From Dillenia suffruticosa (lineage: Eukaryota > Streptophyta > Magnoliopsida > Dilleniales > Dilleniaceae), in the NCBI GenBank assembly GCA_033439265.1, contig JAVTVX010000009.1, positions 2,469,609 to 2,533,608 of the forward strand: a stretch of DNA of 64,000 bases. Direction: 5' to 3'. The notes beneath the pieces are model-generated. The model ran no database searches, was not told the DNA's origin, and saw only the letters and a list, made by a program, of their open reading frames with translations. The position numbers and the translations under genes were made by a program. Positions 1-13,000 of the stretch are shown piece by piece; position 1 is the first letter of the stretch; each line of letters begins with the position of its first letter.

Positions 1-502
1 AGCAGCCTTGCTTGATTTGTCATCACTGCCATTTTCCCCCGCCACTGCCTTCTCCTCACTGTGGATGATGTTGTTATTGTTGACAGAGTCTTGTTCCAAG
101 CTCTTGATGTAGTTTTGCAAAAGAGTGCCCGACTTAGCATATTTTGAGGTGCGGCATCTTCGCTTTGAGAAGTTCCTTCTTTTTGTTGCATTCCAATGGT
201 TCTTTATGGAGTTTTCAGTTCTCCCTGGTAGTTTCTTTGCAATTTCTGCCCATTTGTTTCCAATTTTCATGTGGGCTTGGATTAGAACCTCGTCCTCCTC
301 CTCAGTCCATATGTCTTTCTGCAATGTGAAACATGAAAAAGAGTTCAAGAAAGAAGAAAAATTATAGCTTCTAGGTGTACTTCAAAAATTTACAGTGGAC
401 ATAGTGACATACATTCTACATAGATAATGAAAGACTTAAACCCCATCATAAACAAATCTATTTTCTTGTGTTTAACAAGTACTATATGAAGAGATAGGCA
501 AT

Positions 503-538
<36 letters not shown>

Positions 539-1452
539 AGCTAATCCTTGAAAAGCAAATAAAACATTAAGAGTATATAAAACCTTGATGTTAGGCCTCA
601 AATGATTATGCCATCTCTCTCTACATTGTTTGCCAATTCTTCCATGCAATGTTTGAGCAATAAGAGACCATTTCCTCACTCCGTATCGCTGTACCAATTG
701 AATCAACAGCCTGCATGTAGACATAAGGTCATTAAAAAAAAAAGTACTAAATCAAATTTAAAATTTTAAACGAAATAAAAACAATACTCTAACCTATCTT
801 CTTCCACTGTCCACTGGCCTTTAACAACAGTTGATTTCTTATTATTAGGAGATTTCAAATCTCTCCTCCTAGACCCAATTGGATTCTTAGTATTCAATTC
901 AACATTTTTAAAAATTCCATTATTCGCCACCATACATAAATACTCATCTTGAATACTTATGCCGGGATTCAATGTTTTAAGCTCTTGATAATTCATAGGC
1001 AAAAGGCTCCTCTCATTATTTGTGATATCGAACGCATTTCTTTGAGGAGGAACATAGTTCAAAAGGCCTCCATCATAAAAACTATCAATCAGTGAATTCC
1101 CAACACCACCATTCATTAATGCAAATGGCTTGGTCTCATAAAAATCAACATCATTGGATGATGATCCATAAGCCAACGCATTATACGAATCATAGTACGT
1201 AGGCTGTTGGATTCCGAAGGTGGGATTTGAAGATGAAGAGGAGGCATTGTTATCGTTGAAGTGGTAGTGATGATCAAGGTGGTGTAAGTCTTGCATGTAA
1301 GAAGGTGGCATTGATGTAGAAGGGTGTAGTTCCATGGAAAACCCATCTTCAATTTCGGATTTTAATTGAAGATTGTCTTTCAAAAATTGCTGTTGGGACG
1401 ATGATGATTGAGAGACAATGTTGTGTGATCTGAAATTTGGGTCAAAATCCAT
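1..1452 (-). CDS. R2R3-MYB transcription factor, MYB98/MYB118/MYB119-like, 3' end outside window
   Basis: Three exons can be joined with GT-AG sites and correct phase: 1452-794, 710-584 and 318-1 (running off the window). The visible part codes for 368 aa without a stop. Residues 1-208 are a low-complexity Ser/Asn/His-rich leader. The R2 repeat (about 209-262) has Trp 214, 234 and 253 and the [17 protein letters not shown] signature; R3 (263-313) has [21 protein letters not shown] and retains its first Trp (266). The [10 protein letters not shown] form of R2 and the LLQNYI motif after R3 are typical of the MYB98/64/115/118/119 clade, nuclear DNA-binding regulators of synergid, female gametophyte and endosperm development. 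This clade assignment comes from family knowledge. The start at 1452 opens a typical acidic/polar N-terminus. Which paralogue it is cannot be decided without the C-terminus. Confidence 0.93.
505..536. repeat. (GA)n microsatellite in MYB intron 2
   Basis: A pure GA dinucleotide run of about 16 units lies inside the second intron of the MYB gene, between the exons at 584-710 and 1-318. Confidence 0.95.
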
Positions 1453-2880
1453 GAGGATTTGCAGCTAGAGATGGCCCAAGACATCTCAACACTTTAAAGC
1501 TAACCGTGCATTGTGTCAATGAAGGGCTACTGGAACGTATTTAATTATACTTAATTACTCTTGGACCGTTGACTCTACGGTATAATTACTCTCTCTCTCT
1601 CTCTCTCTCTCTCTAAATATAAGTGCAAATAAACAATATTCAAATAAAGTTTTAGTAGATTATATTTTTTTAATTGTCCTAGTCAACTGAATGAGAAATT
1701 TTTTTTTTTTAAATAAAATAAAAATAAAAAATAAAGCTACATTTCGGATTGAGCTACGATAAAAACATGTGGGGTAAATGAGGGTGAAGGATGGTTAAGG
1801 TAATTTTGCTGTTTGATTTTGTTTTACGAGTGATTAATAACTAGTATAAAAACATCATAAATTCACTCTGGTAAACGAGGTTCTGGTTTAATTCTGTAAC
1901 TCTCTCATTGGAGTTAATATTTACTAATGCTCCATTAAAGCCAAGACCAAAAATAAACTTGTCTGAATTAATGAAACACGTTCAAGACATTTAAGATATC
2001 ATTAACTACTCCTATTTATTTTTAGTTTTTGGAGGGGTTATGTTGTCTATGTGATCCTTAATTCTATCATTAACAACTCCTATTGATAATTTTGCAGACA
2101 GGAAGTTTCGTGTTAGTGTTCTGAAGGAGATAGTTTGGTAGTTACAATTTTTCTCTCTAAATCTGAGATCCAGGTTCGAATTCTTGTGTAACCAAAAAGA
2201 AGTTTCGTGTCAGCCCATCCCTCTCCCCTATTGTTTTGTTTTGGTCTTCTCTGGCTTTTTTTGTTTCTTTGCTGTTAGACTTTGCTTCTCTGCCGCCTGG
2301 CCCGGGCCTCCTTATGGCCACAAAGAAAAACTGAAGCTAGGGTCCAATCTGACTTGTCTAAAGGGCGTTAGCCCATGTTGGTAAGGCATAAGCTCAATTA
2401 CACCTGAAGATCGAGCCAGGCTGAGCCCACTGCTACCATTCCAGTTTGGCGTCACAATTAAATCCTTAACTTAATAAATTGTTTAATAAAAATAAACCTA
2501 AAAAACTTGAATCACTTTGTGCACAAGAATCCTCTTTTTTAATAACAAAAATTAAAATTGATAAATATTTATTATAGCTAGAAGTTTCTTTTTTTTTTTT
2601 TTGTCTAGAAATGTGTGTCCTTTAGAATTTTCAAGGGAGAACTTTTTTAAGTATACAATTTCCAATAAAATATGCAAATTGAAGCCCCAAAAATCGAACT
2701 ATTTCCATTTGGATAAATTAGGTGCAAAGGGAAATAGAAAATTTGGATAAAATTTGAAAAGAAAACAAATTTGTTTCTTACATTAAACTATATCTTAAAT
2801 TGCAAAAAAGAAAATCATCTTTCGTAAATATAATATATATTTCTGCCCAGATTATATTAATAATAGAACTTAATACACAA
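1453..2880. other. Intergenic: MYB upstream region and BOR downstream region
   Basis: No gene is visible. A (CT)n run at about 1589-1614 lies roughly 140 bp upstream of the MYB start and could be part of its leader or promoter. At 2120-2190 there is a tRNA-like stretch (TAGTTTGGTAG, then about 35 bp later GGTTCGAATT) that could be the head of an old SINE; its body may run to about 2390. The rest is AT-rich. The short ORF at 2184-2384 has no recognisable content. Confidence 0.5.
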
Positions 2881-3052
2881 GCCGTGATAGGCATACCAAG
2901 CAATGTGCTGCCTTCACAAGTTGGGGGCAAGGAAAAAAGAACACTATAACAAGACAATGCTTAATCACATCACATGATTTTTACACTAAGACCTCTCAAG
3001 TACCAGTAACAACCATATGAAGACTCTGAGCTAATGACTTTCATTTTGAAGA

Positions 3053-6000
3053 TCAAGTGCCAGGGTTTTGTCCAAGCATGGATGGCCGAGGACTTGGTGT
3101 TTGCTTCGTTTGAAGTCCCTTTGGGGATTTGGGGCTAATTTCCCCTCTGAGCTCACTCACACGGAGGCTGTATGCATGCTCTGACATCCTTGGGCTGTAT
3201 GCACTCTTCATGCCCTCCTGAGTAGGCGTCCTAGTTGAACTTGTGACCTTTGGACTGTGTATGTGGCGAATCTCACCACGGCTTCTGGTGATCATTTCAT
3301 CAAGCATTTCTCCACTGTCAATGTCAGGACTTCTTGCCTGACCATCCTGCCAACAATTATACAATGTCTGAACACTTGAGTATTCATATCATAACAGGAG
3401 GGACCAGACTCATACAGCAAGGGTAGTCTGGTAGGTTAACCATTGAGGGTGAGAGCAAGCATGTAACAGAACATGTCTGTTCTCGATTGACCCAGTTTAA
3501 AAAATGCTAAGCACTTTTGAGATGAAACAGAAAAAAGGGTTTCGGAGAACGTACTTCATATGACACGTTGTAAGTTATTGCAGGAGCTTCTTCATATTCT
3601 GCAGCATCCAGGTCTTGAAGATGGGCTCCTTTGAAAAACTTAGGGAGCATGTACTGGCGCACAGGGACAAGAAGCATGATCAACAAAGGGAAAAGGACAC
3701 CAGCTATAGGGATCCATGTAATGCCAAAGCATAAAAGCAAATATGCTGTCTGGAACAAGGTGAACATAGCAATGGACTTGAATGGCACAGTCTCGACAAA
3801 TGTTGCATGATCTTGCTCCAAAACCCTAACAGATTTCGCAATGTTAGCATTGGTTGTTAATAAACCAAAAGTAATCAGCAGACAGCAGCAGGTGCAAAAC
3901 TTACTTGTATCTTCGGCTCGGAGCAGTGAAAAGCAATAATATCCTTTCCCAAAATTGATTCCCAGGTAAGCTTTCAATAGCCATGAAAGCAAAGTAGCCC
4001 CAGAGAACAGCAGTTGGAATTTTCTTCAACACAGGCATTGCAGCAACACAACCACCAACCATTAGTGCCTGAAGCAAATTGCTAAGGCGTTGTTCTTTGA
4101 CTTCGACAGGTAAAAGATCATCAACATCCTTATCCACATCGAAGACAGTCGCATCAACAGGGGCATCAATATATCCAGTACTTGAAGCCAGTTGGATGGT
4201 AGATTCTTTCAGCTCCTTCAGTCCCTACTTGAAGTGAAGTTTTAAGGAAATTAGAATATAGGGACACCTCCATTTCATCTTCACATTCTAATCATTATCA
4301 ACAGATTAACTTACAAGTGCAGGAGGAACTTGATAGACTAGAGGGGTCTGCATTTCATTGTAAGCTTCTTTCATGCTCTGGTACAACTGACTCAGGTTTG
4401 AGTTTTTACTGATACTCTTGCGGGCTGTTGCTACAAGTTTGTTCCGTAGGAGCTGTTAACGTAATGTCCAAGCCAGAGTTAAAGGTCTTCAGGCTAATAA
4501 AAGCATACATAATGGAAGACATGCAGTTCAAATAATGGTCCCAAGTTTGTAGGAAGTTGGCTCAGGCAGAACCCAACAATGTGGAGGACACCTTGCATTG
4601 AAGAACAAGGATTTGTTTCAGGATGGAGTGATACTCCTTTCTAAGCCAGTTTTAAGTTATAAAAGAGAAGTTTCAAAGGGCTTGTTTCGTATTTCCTTCT
4701 GCCTGGATCAAACAGTTCAACATGAACTTTAGAATAACAGCAATCATGAATCTCTATCCAAGGGCACCCCACCTATCATCCTATCTAAAAAATGGAATAG
4801 AACCAAATTTCCAGTTGTATGCAAACAGATCAGAACAGAGTTAAGACCTAAGACAATTTCCTTCAATCATGGTCAGATATGACAAAAGTAGGGTAGAAAT
4901 GGCACTGGTAGGTTCAAGCTTCATATACAAACAGGAACCCGCCCTGCACAATTCATGAAAATTTATATTAAGAAGATGAAGTATCTTGTCATTAACTAAT
5001 ACCTGATGTTTCAGAGTAGCCAAACTTTTTGTGTGCATGGGAGACTGTGGGATAACACCATTGGAAGGAGGAATGCCAATTAGACCACATAATATAACCT
5101 GGTCAACAAAGATATTCATGTGGCATGTAAGCGACTGGAGAGATTTAAGGACTGAATTGCAACCTAGGACAAGGATCAACCAGACTAAGGCACTCACCAA
5201 GAAACCCAAGAGGAGAAGGTCATAGTGATATGAAGCTGGCTTCTTTAGATTGAACTCCTTTTGCTGGGCAAGTTGAGAAGCAACACTATGATCAAAGTAG
5301 TACAGCACGGCTATCATGGTTGCTGGGATAAATGCTCCTATGATATATAATGGAGGGACATCCAACATATCCTGCACAGATATTAAGAACATTAAGCAAG
5401 AAAGATGGTATCTTTTGCTGTAGATGCTAGCCCTTGCTTTGTAAAATTCATAACGAAATTCCCAAACAAATCACCTTGACAACAGTCCAATTTGAGTAAG
5501 CATCAGGAGACCATGGATTAGGCGTCCTAATCCGCCTTGGAATCCCTCTCGGAACATCTTTAGCTGGAATATAAGATATGGCAGTCCAAACGAGCACCAT
5601 TAGTGGGACCCCATAGTCTGCAATGAACCCTCGTAACCAGCCTGCAATGGAGCAAAGTGTGCATGATTAAAGTTAGAGAGCCCAACAAGTTTCAGCCATA
5701 AGGTGAGGAATTTGCATGCATCTTCCAGCCATGTCCGAGATGAGAAGCAGAATTATACACCTGTCCCATAGCGCCAAGATCTAGCCTTACGGCTCCTTAA
5801 TGCAGTCAGAAGAAGGCCAAAGGACAGAACCAATGCAAACATTCCATTGCCAAAGCGCCAGGAACGTAAAAGTGCAGTTTGATTCGGATTTTCTCTCTGA
5901 GGTATGCCAAACTCCTCCACAACTCCCTGTTTGCAATGGAATTCTTGTAATTTCAAGTACCATTGACATTATAGCATGCGATCAGAAGACTTAGCGACAC

Positions 6001-7008
6001 ATTCAATATTTTTCAGTTTTTATGAATGTAGAATATCTGCAATGCTGTTGTGGAAATGAAGCTAATTTCTCATGCAAAGAGACAAAAATTACCATAAAAA
6101 AGGAATGAGTTCAATTCTCAACCATCAAATCAGTGGAAATTCATAAAAAGAGACAATATCAATTTCACTAACCCGAATAGCTTGCTGCATAAAAAGCATT
6201 GCAATAAGCAGACCAAATAATTCACCAGCAAGACGTGTAAATCGATTAATTATAGAGCATGCACCCAGAATGGCCAGCAAAAAGAGCAACAGAGCTGTCC
6301 AGACACAGACCCTATAAACACAATAGTTTAGCAAATTTATTCTCAATAATAAGAAAAGAAATACAAAGGCTGTTAAGAAGTACCATCCTGTCCACGCTAA
6401 GAACAATTTTTGCCCTAGATCCTTGCGATCCTTTGCAAAGTTGAACATAAATGTATACATCAGCACGGTTGGCTCAGCCACACCAAGTATAAGAAGTGGC
6501 TGACCTCCAATAAGTGAGTGAATCACACCACAGAGTGATGTCGATGCTAGAGTTTGTACTGCAGTTAAAGATCCCTCTACAAGAAGCAAACAAGCGATAT
6601 ACTTAGCATCAAGGGAACGAGTACCATATAAGTTCACAATAAAGGAAAAAATGATCTACCAGTGTTTCTTTCTAACTGCTCCCCAAAAGAAATGACCGGA
6701 ATTGCAGAAGCAAAGAATATGTATGTCGTTGGAGCAAGAATCCTGAATAGGAGTCCGATGATGATAGTTACTAAGTTGTCTCCAAAAATATGATATGTAA
6801 AACCTCATAATCTTAGCAGATATATTTGATCAATTCTATAAAGCAGAATGCTCATAACATGTTGTGAATCATAGTAATAGATGAACCAGAAAAAAATGAC
6901 AAACCCGATGCCTGCACGGATTCCACCAGTCCAATCTTGCTTATAGCACAAACTTCTAGCTTTGAGATCATTCTTAATTCCACGGAAAGGAACAAAAGTT
7001 TCCTCCAT
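3053..7008 (-). CDS. BOR1: Boron (borate) exporter of the BOR1/BOR2 type, SLC4-like
   Basis: Twelve exons join in frame with GT-AG sites: 7008-6905, 6742-6660, 6576-6384, 6311-6173, 5926-5761, 5641-5475, 5371-5198, 5098-5003, 4452-4315, 4224-3905, 3825-3555, 3346-3053. The product is 714 aa (Arabidopsis BOR1 is 704). It opens with MEETFVPF and keeps BOR1 blocks throughout: [101 protein letters not shown] and the acidic tail [13 protein letters not shown]. The family exports borate across the plasma membrane for xylem loading or high-boron tolerance. Tyr398 and Tyr405 in the large cytosolic loop fall at the same numbers as two BOR1 trafficking tyrosines, but residue 373 is His. BOR1 versus BOR2 cannot be separated here; the gene symbol is by similarity. 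Confidence 0.95.
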
Positions 7009-8206
7009 GATTGTTTATAGCTTCAACCGAACAATTGGGACTAGGTTCAACTCTTTCTACTTGTTTCTCTCGCTCACACTCTCTCTCTAATTCTCTTGAA
7101 GAAATACACAGAAAACAAGATAACTGAATGAAAACACTATGCTGAAGGACTCAAGAGGCCAATATGATGATCATGTTAGCACCATCAAATAGTGTAACGG
7201 AAAATAAGGGCAGAAAACTATACTTTTTATTCTTTCTATCATCTCGAGGTGACCACCCTAAAGCGGTCTACCAAAAGAATTGGATCTAACTCCATATACT
7301 TTTTACATTTAAGGTAGTTAATAAAGAATGATATTAGTTAGGCTATCACGAATAAAAGAATCGATCAGTAATTAATGTAGACTAGCTAATTTGTTGTTTG
7401 AAGAAGAGCTTAGTTACTTGAATTCCATAGCCGAATGCTAATCAAACAAACTAGCGAATTGAATTCATCGTATGAAGAAAAGCTTAACGAGAAAGACACG
7501 GACACTCCATGTGGACAGATCTCAACTAGCGTTTGACCCCAGAATAGCACAGATCCATAAACTCTCTTTCACAACAACCACATACACCTAGTCATCAACA
7601 ATTCTCAGTGAATGTATAAGATCACTTGTGTGACTTAGTTTACATGCTGAGATTGAACAACACTTCCCTTAAAGGCTTAAAACTAGAAAGCCGAGTAGGA
7701 ATAGAAATCCTTAGTATTAACGAAGACCCATTTGCCAAAACGCTGAGAATTCAACAAAGAAAGAACAATTTGAAGCAAAAGAGCATCACAAGAATACAAT
7801 TAAATGTTCAAACTTTGTCACAATTGCAAATGTCACAAGATTCAGAACAGCTAATTAGCGACGACCCACGATTCACAAACTTAGCACCAATGACCTAAAC
7901 AGTTTATAACCAATGCTCATTAATCTAACAAACACCAATTTGTAGGAAATTTACATTACAATGAAAAAGACTCAGATGAGGAAACTGCAATTTCAGAGCG
8001 GTTATATGACCTGGAGCAGCACAGAAAAGGGCAGAGAAAAAAATTTCACGTACACCCAGAAGAGGTTACAAGACTAGAATGGAAACTGGAAAGAGAAAGA
8101 GAGAGATTTGCTCTACAATGGAAGGATTTTTCCTGTGACTGAGGTAGTGTAGTGTATGGTGACGAAACACATATTATATAAGTAAACAAACATATAATGT
8201 AATACC

Positions 8207-8246
<40 letters not shown>

Positions 8247-8250
8247 GGTG
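7009..8250 (-). promoter_or_regulatory. Putative leader, leader intron and core promoter of the BOR gene
   Basis: Upstream of the BOR start the minus strand has a pyrimidine-then-GA leader with no ATG in its nearest 140 bases. A TATA-like TATATAAT lies near 8170-8178 (minus), and a (GA)n run covers 8210-8242. A possible leader exon (about 8150-8015) ends in CTCCAG before GTCATA, and an acceptor-like TTCAAG lies near 7100, so the leader may be spliced. This is inference from sequence signals only. Confidence 0.35.
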
Positions 8251-8300
8251 TCCCTGGTGAAACCAGCTAGCGGAGAAGAAAAAGAGGCTAAATACGGCCA

Positions 8301-9766
8301 AATTAGGGAGGGACTTGGGGGACTTGAAAAGTCTAGTCTAGCCTTTGCAAATTGGGAATTTCCCTATTTCCTTGTGTTCTGGAAAATTAATGAAAGTAAC
8401 CAAACCTAAAATTAGCCACCCCCATTCCCCCGTCTTCCTCAAACCACAGAACAACTAAATAAATGGCCTGGAAAGTTGATAAAAGCCTTTTTGAGATTAG
8501 AACCAAATCTCATTTTAGCATTTTCTTTCGGTAGAAATAGAAAACGATTGAGGGACCAGTATTGATATCGTTACAATTAGAAACTCCTCTCATAACATAA
8601 CATTCATTTTAACAATTTACACCATAATTAAATTATTTTAACTGATTAAATTATTTTGGCAAATAAAATTTATAAAAATTCGTGATATTGGATTTTTTAT
8701 CTCCCCTCCTCCCAATTTGCAATTTATTTACATTAAACTATATAAAACTTTTACAAGTAAAAAACAGAAAAATATTGATTTTAAATTATTATTATTATAT
8801 CGATCATTTTTTATATTAGATATTACACCTGCACTCAGTTTACCCTAAACTCTAATTTCTCAATTGGGAATACCCATGAAGTGAAAACTTAACAAGATCC
8901 TTAAGATCTGTAAAGATTGTTTCATTAATGTTGACAATATTCAATCTGTTTATTTAATTAAAATACGAGAAAGCTTTTTGCATGGTTTAGGTGGGATATT
9001 AGTTGTATCATGCAGGCATGATGCTTTTGAGTCCTTGTTTTATGCTACCTTTGATTTGATTCCTTGGATGTTCATTTTACAACTATATGTGAGTCTTGTG
9101 GACGATATTAGTACCATTGGCATAGAGCCAAACGACAGATAATGTGTCTTTTGCCTCCCCCCCCCCCACCCCCTTTCCCGAGGAAAACAAGCACCGCATC
9201 AAATGATTAAATAAACCCAATTACATTATTCTTGTTTGGTTATAAGAAAATAGAAAAAATATATGTGTTTACGGTCATTTTGAATACTAAATCTTAAAAT
9301 AAATATATTTAAATAATAATTTTTTACCGTCTTGTATCCTTACAAAAACATTATTACTCTGATGTCTTTGCAGGAACATTATGAGGTCACGGGACAACAA
9401 CGTGTGTATCTTTTGATTTATGGGCTTAAATATTTTTGGAGAAGGTCAAACAGTTGCTGTCCTCTTCTTGAAGCAATTTTTATTAGTTGGGTCAACCCTC
9501 ATGACATGATAGAGAGAGAGAGAGAGAGAGAGATATGTAAGAGAGAAGATTTTTCTTTTTTTTTTTTTTGTTATTATACTTTTAGGGCCGTAGACTTAAA
9601 AGCAAATAGAAAATAAAACCCAGGACAAACAAGTTTTAAACCTCAGCCCACCAGTAAAGGACAACAACCAAGAGGAATACACAAATAAACTCTAAAAACT
9701 TAACAAAAACTTGGAGTTAATCTCAACCCTCGAGTTGGCAAAAGAGGGTAATCACACTTTAGATGG
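8301..9766. other. Intergenic, AT-rich, no gene seen
   Basis: A poly-C tract lies at 9159-9176, a (GA)n run near 9509-9531 and a poly-T tract near 9548-9568. The ORF at 9332-9616 crosses the microsatellite and poly-T and looks like chance. Nothing else is recognisable. Confidence 0.6.
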
Positions 9767-9826
9767 AGGAACCCTAAAGGTAACCTTTCTCGGCCTTTTG
9801 GTGAAGATCAAGGAACCCTAAAGGTA
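9767..9826 (+). pseudogene. 3'-truncated U2 snRNA retro-pseudogene with target-site duplications
   Basis: Positions 9783-9812 match nucleotides 3-32 of U2 snRNA at 28 of 30 positions (ACCTTTCTCGGCC, then TTTTGG, with GTGAAG for GCTAAG, then ATCAAG). The match stops there and the rest of U2 is missing. The piece sits between two identical 16-bp direct repeats, AGGAACCCTAAAGGTA, at 9767-9782 and 9811-9826. This is the structure of 3'-truncated snRNA pseudogenes made by reverse transcription and insertion. No U2 promoter element is seen upstream. Confidence 0.8.
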
Positions 9827-10769
9827 CAATGGCCACCCTCATTGGGAAGAAAACTTTTGACTGATCTCTTCATGGAAATCCGTCCGGTAGCCACATCTGG
9901 TGCAAACCCTTATATAGAAATTTTAGAGGATGCTTAATTAAAGTGAATCGTAATTAATAATCGAATTAAAATTCATAAATTTATTTAAATTAATAGAATT
10001 TGTGTGATATTTAGAAATTATACCCCCCAAAATCATGAAATCTTAAAAAAATCTAAGTGAATACGTGAGTTTTCTGAAATTTATTCCTAAGAATTTTAAT
10101 TTCAAATCCAGAACCAAACACCCTAGAAAGTTAATCACTGGAATCGCACATTACAGGGCAGAGGAAATCATTAAAAATGCAATATTTAAAATAAGAACTC
10201 AACATAATATTTATACAGGCATGCTAGGAACATGCAAGTTGAGCCGAACACAAGCAACAATTTAGTCAACCTATCTTTTAATCCAAAGCCGACCAAGAAT
10301 ACCAAATGCAATAATTTGCAATTTTTTTTATTATCTCCACCACCATGTACGGAAGAAGATGTTTCTTATTTATCTTTAGATTGAAATTTTATTAAAATAT
10401 AAAACTTCTATTTCTATATATTTTTTCTTTCTATTATAACACTAATCAGTTTCAAATCTAATCGAAAAAATAAATATTAAACATAAAAAATTCATATGTA
10501 TTAGGTTTAGATGAGTGATATCAGTGAGGGTGTTGGGTGAGGATCATATGAAGATGATTGAAGCAACGATGAGAAGAAAACAAAAGAATGCCATTCTTGT
10601 TTGGTAGAAAGGACAACTAAGTTTGCTTTAAAGGGTTTCTCCAATTGCATCACTTTTCTTTTTGAAAATTCTCTGTGGATTTTGGATAAATATGAGCACA
10701 TGGTAAAAGAAAAGTAAAAAAGAAATTTGGATGGTTTTCACCTTATTGCAGAGAAACAGAAATGAATAT

Positions 10770-11090
10770 AAAATGATACAGAAAAATGATAATTTATAAA
10801 AATAAAGAAATAAAACAAAAATATGAGAAAATAAGTAAATATAAAAAATATAAAAATTTTTATACAAATATTAATTATTTTATGAAAAAATAGAATAGTC
10901 ATATTTTATAATAAAAATTTTAAATGATCAAATATGTAATTATTAATTATAAGAAAATTAACATAAAAATTATAATAATAATTAAATAAGCAAATAATTC
11001 ATTAAATATAGAAAAATATGTAAATAAAAAAATATAAAAATTTTATGTAAATATTAATTAATTTAGTGTGTTCAGATATTTCAAAAATAA
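10770..11090 (-). repeat. AT-rich dispersed element, two pieces in the same orientation
   Basis: The block around 10830-10890 is nearly the exact reverse complement of 19005-19058, over more than 50 bases. A second, weaker copy follows at about 10960-11090 with the same core (GTAAATA, AAATATAAAAATTTTAT, AAATATTAATTA). This is a dispersed low-GC repeat of unknown class. Confidence 0.6.
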
Positions 11091-12837
11091 GAAAATATAA
11101 GTCTCGATAAGTTTCATCTCATCGTAAAAAAGAGGTTTTCATCCGGTTGGTAAGTGCAATTTGCTTGGTGATCTCTTTCATCAAGTTGGTAAGTGTGATC
11201 TCTTAAGAAAAAAGGTAGAATTACTTCGATCCAATTAGCTCAAGAATTCTAAAAATATCTATGGCCAACAAGATAGATATAATATCATATTGAAACATGG
11301 GATTGTGATCACTTCATTCTTTTCAAATGAGGAAAATTAACTATTGTCCTAGATCATGTTCTTGAAGATAACAAGTTTCTTTATTATTATCCTAGTATAT
11401 GCCATGCAACCTAAGATTACCCGGGACCCTTTGCAAAGTGCCAAAATCCCTTTGGATAATCTGCAAAAGTCTTTGTCACACACCCAAGACACCAAAGATA
11501 CCTCATAATGCTCTTTTTTTTTTTTTAATAAATTATCGATATTTGATAATCACGTCGAATCCAAAATTCAAATTATATTAAAGTTTTAAAAAATAAAACT
11601 CTCTTGATATCTTTTTTTTTATACACAAAACTCAAATTCAACTAGTAATTCAATAAAACGTTAATCCTTAGAAAGCTCTTTGTTACCTCGCAAATACCTA
11701 TAGTAAATACACAAAACCCTCTGGGCACCAAAGTCTTCTGAATTTAATATCTATCAGCACCATACAATGACCTACGTAATAACATTAAAAATTGAAAATA
11801 AAAAAGTGATTTTCATTTTTCAGTTTCTATTCAATTTTTAATGTAGCACAAATGGAGAGCGTGACATAAACCTAAAGATTTATTATAAACAACTTTATAA
11901 GATATGGTTGAGGTGATGTCCATTTAATGGCCCTTAGGATATAGTATTATAGTCATTGGTGAGAGAATACAAGCAAGAGGCTAGAATAACTTTGCCTGTT
12001 GATGCATCAATCTCCAATGATTTGTTCATCTTTGATTTCATGGATGGGTCCAAGGTTGCTTCAATGCCTGATCTCTATATTCAATTATTTTGTAAGTACT
12101 AATATTTGACATATTTCTAAATAATTGCCAAGGAAAAGTCAATGTCTATAATTTTCTTTTTTTTTTTTTTGGACAAAGTATTCATCGCGGCAAGAAAAAT
12201 TCAACGATAAACATTTAATATATAAAAAAAATAAAAAATAAGCATTTATGAGATAAACATTACTCTCTACAGATCTTGAAGTTAATTGAATTTTGATATG
12301 CTTATTTCTTGCTTCGCAAAATTCCAATGTTAGCCATTCTATTAAACTCAGGAAAAAATAAAATACTCGATTTTCTCATCCGTAAACATAAATTTGAGTC
12401 GTTTTACTAACAACGAGAAATAAGATAATTTTTTTTGTCTAAGATTTATACTCTTATTTATATACAAATTTATTAAAAATGTGACTATCTGTCTCTTTCA
12501 ACTCCTTTAAGATGCTCAAGAAAAGAAAATATAATGTTCATGGTATCATAATTTGTGTTGAACAAATTCGTAATTTTGTGAGTATAGAAACAAATTATGA
12601 CTTGTTGTTTCATTTGGTGGAGCGAAAAGAGAAGGGCAACCATGCAAGGGGCAGCTTTCTCCCTAAAAGTTTTAATAAAATAATTATTATATATTAAAAA
12701 TTATAATTTAAGTATTATTTGTGCTTATTATCATTTTTAATCATAAATAAATATTGTATTTCGTTTTTTGATAAGAACTTTTCTTTTTACCCTTACTTGT
12801 CTAAAGAACTAGATTTTTTTTTTTTTTTTTTTTTTTG

Positions 12838-13000
12838 TATTTAACCGATCTCAGTATTTAATGTCATGATTCTACTAATTCGGTTCAAATTACTTTTGGA
12901 TCCTTTACAGAGAAAGCTCTTCCAATATAATTTTTTTCGTTTTTAAGATTCGAATCTAAAAAAAACTAGATTATAAGCTACTCTAATTATCATAATCACA
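12838..13000 (-). repeat. tRNA-derived SINE-like relic
   Basis: In reverse orientation it carries the family pattern: a box-B-like AGATTCGAATC turned over, a CTCTGTAAAGGATCC-type middle, and an end of the form GAATTAGTAGAAT near a polymorphic ACTGAGAT. It belongs to the family best preserved at 62275-62465. Confidence 0.5.

Noticed and set aside
9332-9616. 94-aa plus ORF
   Set aside because: It reads through a (GA)n and a poly-T tract and has no recognisable content.
9767-9826. Telomeric repeat tract
   Set aside because: AACCCTAA appears once in each direct repeat, as part of the target duplication; there is no tandem telomere array.
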